DNA of 64,000 nucleotides from Haliaeetus albicilla (taxonomy: Eukaryota; Chordata; Aves; Accipitriformes; Accipitridae). The position numbers and the translations under genes are program-made. The notes below the pieces were generated by a model that searched no databases, had not been told where the DNA came from, and saw nothing but the letters and a program-made list of their open reading frames with translations. The stretch covers positions 21,782,033 to 21,846,032 of the forward strand of contig NC_091505.1 in assembly GCF_947461875.1 (NCBI RefSeq), read 5' to 3'. Below are positions 61,340 to 64,000 of the stretch, one piece after another; positions within the stretch are counted from its first letter, which is position 1, and each line of letters opens with the position of its first letter.

Positions 61340-61830
61340 GCAACAGTATTTTGTGTTATACTGGGCTGCGCGTTGCTGCAGGGAAGGCGCATCCCTGGAC
61401 CTGGGGTGCCCAGCAATCGTCGGTTTGCTGTCACTCATTCTTTCAGAAATGCAATTCACATGCCTTGTTTATGTGCAAAACCTCATGGATACTGCATGAT
61501 GAAAACTACTTCCTTTACATCAAAAAGTGGCTTTTTGCTATGTCGGCTGCTGATTTGATTATGTGTCGTACCTACTCTAAAAACTGGCTCCAGCCGCTGG
61601 AGTGTCAGAGTAGGTTGTTGCAGAGAGAAGGAAACAGACGGTGCAATCGATCTTCATGACTCCTGATGCACATGACTCCATTTCTCCCTGCCTAAGTGGC
61701 GCATACAAGGTGATTAAATAATCAGCGCTATTACCCTGGAGGAATATAAATCCCTGAAGCAGCCACTCAGAACACCGCTTTCTGGTCTCTGAAGCAGAAG
61801 AGTCGAGAGGCAGCGGTGCCTGTTCCACAT
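61340..61830. promoter_or_regulatory. Candidate conserved non-coding element
   Basis: This block differs from its surroundings: more CpG and GC, no repeats, and complex sequence throughout. At 61711-61724 it carries TGATTA-AA-TAATCA, a paired homeodomain-type site with perfect 6-bp arms. Nearby are TGATTTGATTATG (about 61550-61562) and an AATATAAAT word (61742-61750). Overlapping open frames of about 100 codons on both strands (61351-61659 plus, 61577-61885 minus) encode nothing I recognise. Opposite-strand frames of equal length argue against coding. I think it is a regulatory element, but an unrecognised exon or non-coding RNA is possible. Confidence 0.35.
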
Positions 61831-64000
61831 ACGAGATGAAACACAAAATGAATTCTTGGTCCCTGTGTGGGCTAACGTCTTTCAACTCTTTAACTTGTTT
61901 GTCTCAATTACTGCTTAATCATAAAATGCTTATTTTTCTTTTGGTATTAAATGAAATTGACATAGCAGTATATCTTAAAATGGGATATTGTAGATCCCCT
62001 CGTTTAGTAGGGGAAAAATGGATTGACAATTCCCTTAACAAAGATGGGTTCATTGGTATGTTTAGCATCACCCTTTTAAAACTGGCCCTGGGTAAATTTT
62101 AACTTTTTGACTATTTTTAAAAATTAATCAGGCAGAACTCCAAATCTAAAGCATAAATTTATTTTGAACACACATGGATCAAACTGCTTTTATTAGCAGC
62201 ATACTGGACAATAAAAGCAAATGCATTTTACATGTTGCTGTATGAAGATCAGTATTTGTAACGTCTCCTATAATATTATTATCAATTAAAAACCATAGGC
62301 AGTGTTAAACTGACTTCACTGAGGTTCGTTACCCTGATTACAGAAAATGCAACTTACTTGTACATTCAGATAATATGGAAATCACAGTTATGTATTCTCA
62401 AAAATAGACAATCCAGTCAGAGATTTATTTAAGAAAAAAAAATTAACTCTTTTATCTGGGTTTCCTAATTGCTCAAAGCTGTAAGTTTCATACTGCTGAT
62501 ATGAAAATCCATTTTTAAAAGGAGAGAATATATGTATTAGGGAATAAACTAGCTTGGGAAAAAAGAGGGTTAAGTTTTATTTATGTCTTTCTATTGTTTT
62601 AAAGAAATTTCATTTTAAAATTTGAAGTGATTTTAAAGTAATATAACAACAAAGTCATACAATTGTCTTATTTATGTAGTCTAAACTACAGCATAAAATT
62701 AGCAGCTGAGGGAAGATGGAAGCAAAAGTGGGGTTTTTGGCTTACAATTATTTTATTGTCTCAACTGAGCACTTTTAGAAAAACACAGAATTTGAAGGTC
62801 CTTGGGAATCTGCTTGAGTTATAGCTGCACCTCAGGGCTGCTGTACAAATAGCGTGTCACCAGAAACTCATATATATTATATGCTATGTTTTTACTTCGG
62901 TATGCACCTCTTAAACTGAACCATAGGTGGAATAAGAAAACTTTTAGTCTTTCTCATATTTCTGCCTATGGGAAATTCTCTTTTGTCATTTAGAGGCCTC
63001 TGTATCCTTTTGGTGCTTGCTGGTGCAGAGGAAGCATTTGGGCTAAGACCATCCTCCACAGTCAGGAAGGTATAAGAGAAACTTCCTGAAAATGCTTGTG
63101 CTAGTATAGCAGTTACTTTTAAAAAACAAATCCCCTGTATTCTTCTGCATTGGGACTACTGGTATTTGATAGTCAAATGATTAACATTATAACATATTTT
63201 GAACTTTAGAATACTTCTGGTTCCCCCAGGCAGAGAAATCGTTCTGTGGCTTCGTGCCCTCATTTTCCTGTGGTATCTATGCAATTTCTTGATTTTTATT
63301 TACTTTACAAAGAAATCGACTGCAGAATGTGTAACTAAAAATAGAATTTTCTGAGAACGCTTCAGTCAATGTTGTGACAAAGCTGCTACCAAGATAAATC
63401 AGTTATTTGTACTGACTTTCTCCTCTAGATCTTTCCTTCTCTCTTGTGGATTAAGATCTGCTACCTGTGAAGTTAAGTCTCAGTTTGCAATAATGTACTG
63501 GGGGGAAGCAGAATTAGCCTCCCCACCTGGCATTGTAGGTAGCCATTTATTTTTTTTTTTTTTTTTTTTTCCCCAAAGGTGGATTTTGCACGAATATAGC
63601 AGATTTTGTTTGCTTTTTGTCTTGCTGCAGTGGTGCTTTGCTGACAATCCAGTCTCTGGGGACAATAGTCACAGGTGGGAGGCTCGTATAATGGCCCTGA
63701 AATCTTCATCCTCCTTTGGAGGTCAGCTCCTCTGTGTCATTGAATCACTATTTGGCCACATCTCCCTTTTAGGAATTTGCATGTATTTATATGTGTGATG
63801 AAATATGTGCCAAGAGCTCCTGTCCAATTGCCATGAAGGTATTTGAAAGGGTAGATAAAGGAAGTAAAAATATAGACAATTACAATATTAAGAATAAAGG
63901 GGGAGGAGTGACTTACTTTAGTTTTCTTCTTTGGACTTTGGGATTTAAAGTGCACACCATGGACTATTTGTACATCCTGTGGTACAATTATCTGTTTGCT
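61831..64000. other. Non-coding unique DNA to window end
   Basis: No gene supported. It contains T20 at 63551-63570, which inflates open frames on both strands around 63473-63798. The remainder is unique AT-rich sequence. Confidence 0.6.
63551..63570. repeat. T20 homopolymer
   Basis: Uninterrupted run of 20 T followed by CCCC. Confidence 0.95.

Noticed and set aside
1..64000. CRISPR arrays, operons, integrons or other prokaryote-type systems
   Set aside because: No regularly spaced direct repeats, no dense gene arrangement and no ribosome-binding-site pattern. The DNA is vertebrate in character.

Overview
This window looks like non-coding nuclear DNA from a bird. I infer a bird, probably a neoavian, for three reasons: the DNA is AT-rich and gene-poor; it holds two copies of an LTR family that I recognise from many bird genomes (termini TGTCSTGG.../...CCACGACA); and the older repeats I can find are CR1 LINE tails and MIR/CORE-like tRNA-derived SINE relics of the sauropsid type. 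I see no Alu, L1 or other mammalian repeats, no bacterial-style dense genes, and no rRNA or intact tRNA gene.

I cannot support a single protein-coding gene. The longest open frames are about 100-114 codons. They show no recognisable domain, no convincing codon bias and no paired splice sites, and several lie inside repeats or microsatellites. The window is best read as intergenic desert or the inside of a very large intron.

Layout: 1-7.2 kb is unique DNA with an enhancer-like homeodomain/SOX/CCAAT block (about 0.9-1.15 kb), a possible MIR-like relic (about 2.0 kb) and an unexplained purine-rich, relatively GC-rich block (2.08-2.5 kb). A solo LTR on the plus strand occupies 7204-7788, with an exact 5-bp target duplication. 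From 7.8 to 40.6 kb the DNA is mostly unique, with a GATA/FOX motif cluster (8.7 kb), hairpins (10.7 and 17.0 kb), three antisense CR1 relics (10.8, 27.5 and, weaker, 36.8 kb), a possible SINE relic (29.1 kb) and another enhancer-like block (24.8-25.1 kb). A second solo LTR, on the minus strand, occupies 40675-41259. From 41.3 to 64 kb come a 20-bp perfect palindrome (43.9 kb), a clear MIR/CORE-like SINE (44.25 kb), a tRNA-derived SINE relic (48.7 kb), a SINE relic followed by an A21 tract (52.2-52.33 kb), the best CR1 relic (52.88-53.28 kb), two opposite-strand G-quadruplex motifs (57.25-57.30 kb) and a probable conserved regulatory block (61.34-61.83 kb).

The most solid unusual point is that the two LTRs match at both ends but have unrelated central segments of about 150 bp, lying between TATA box and poly(A) signal. 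They are therefore mosaic subfamilies of one retroviral lineage. I find no evidence for a novel protein-based system here.
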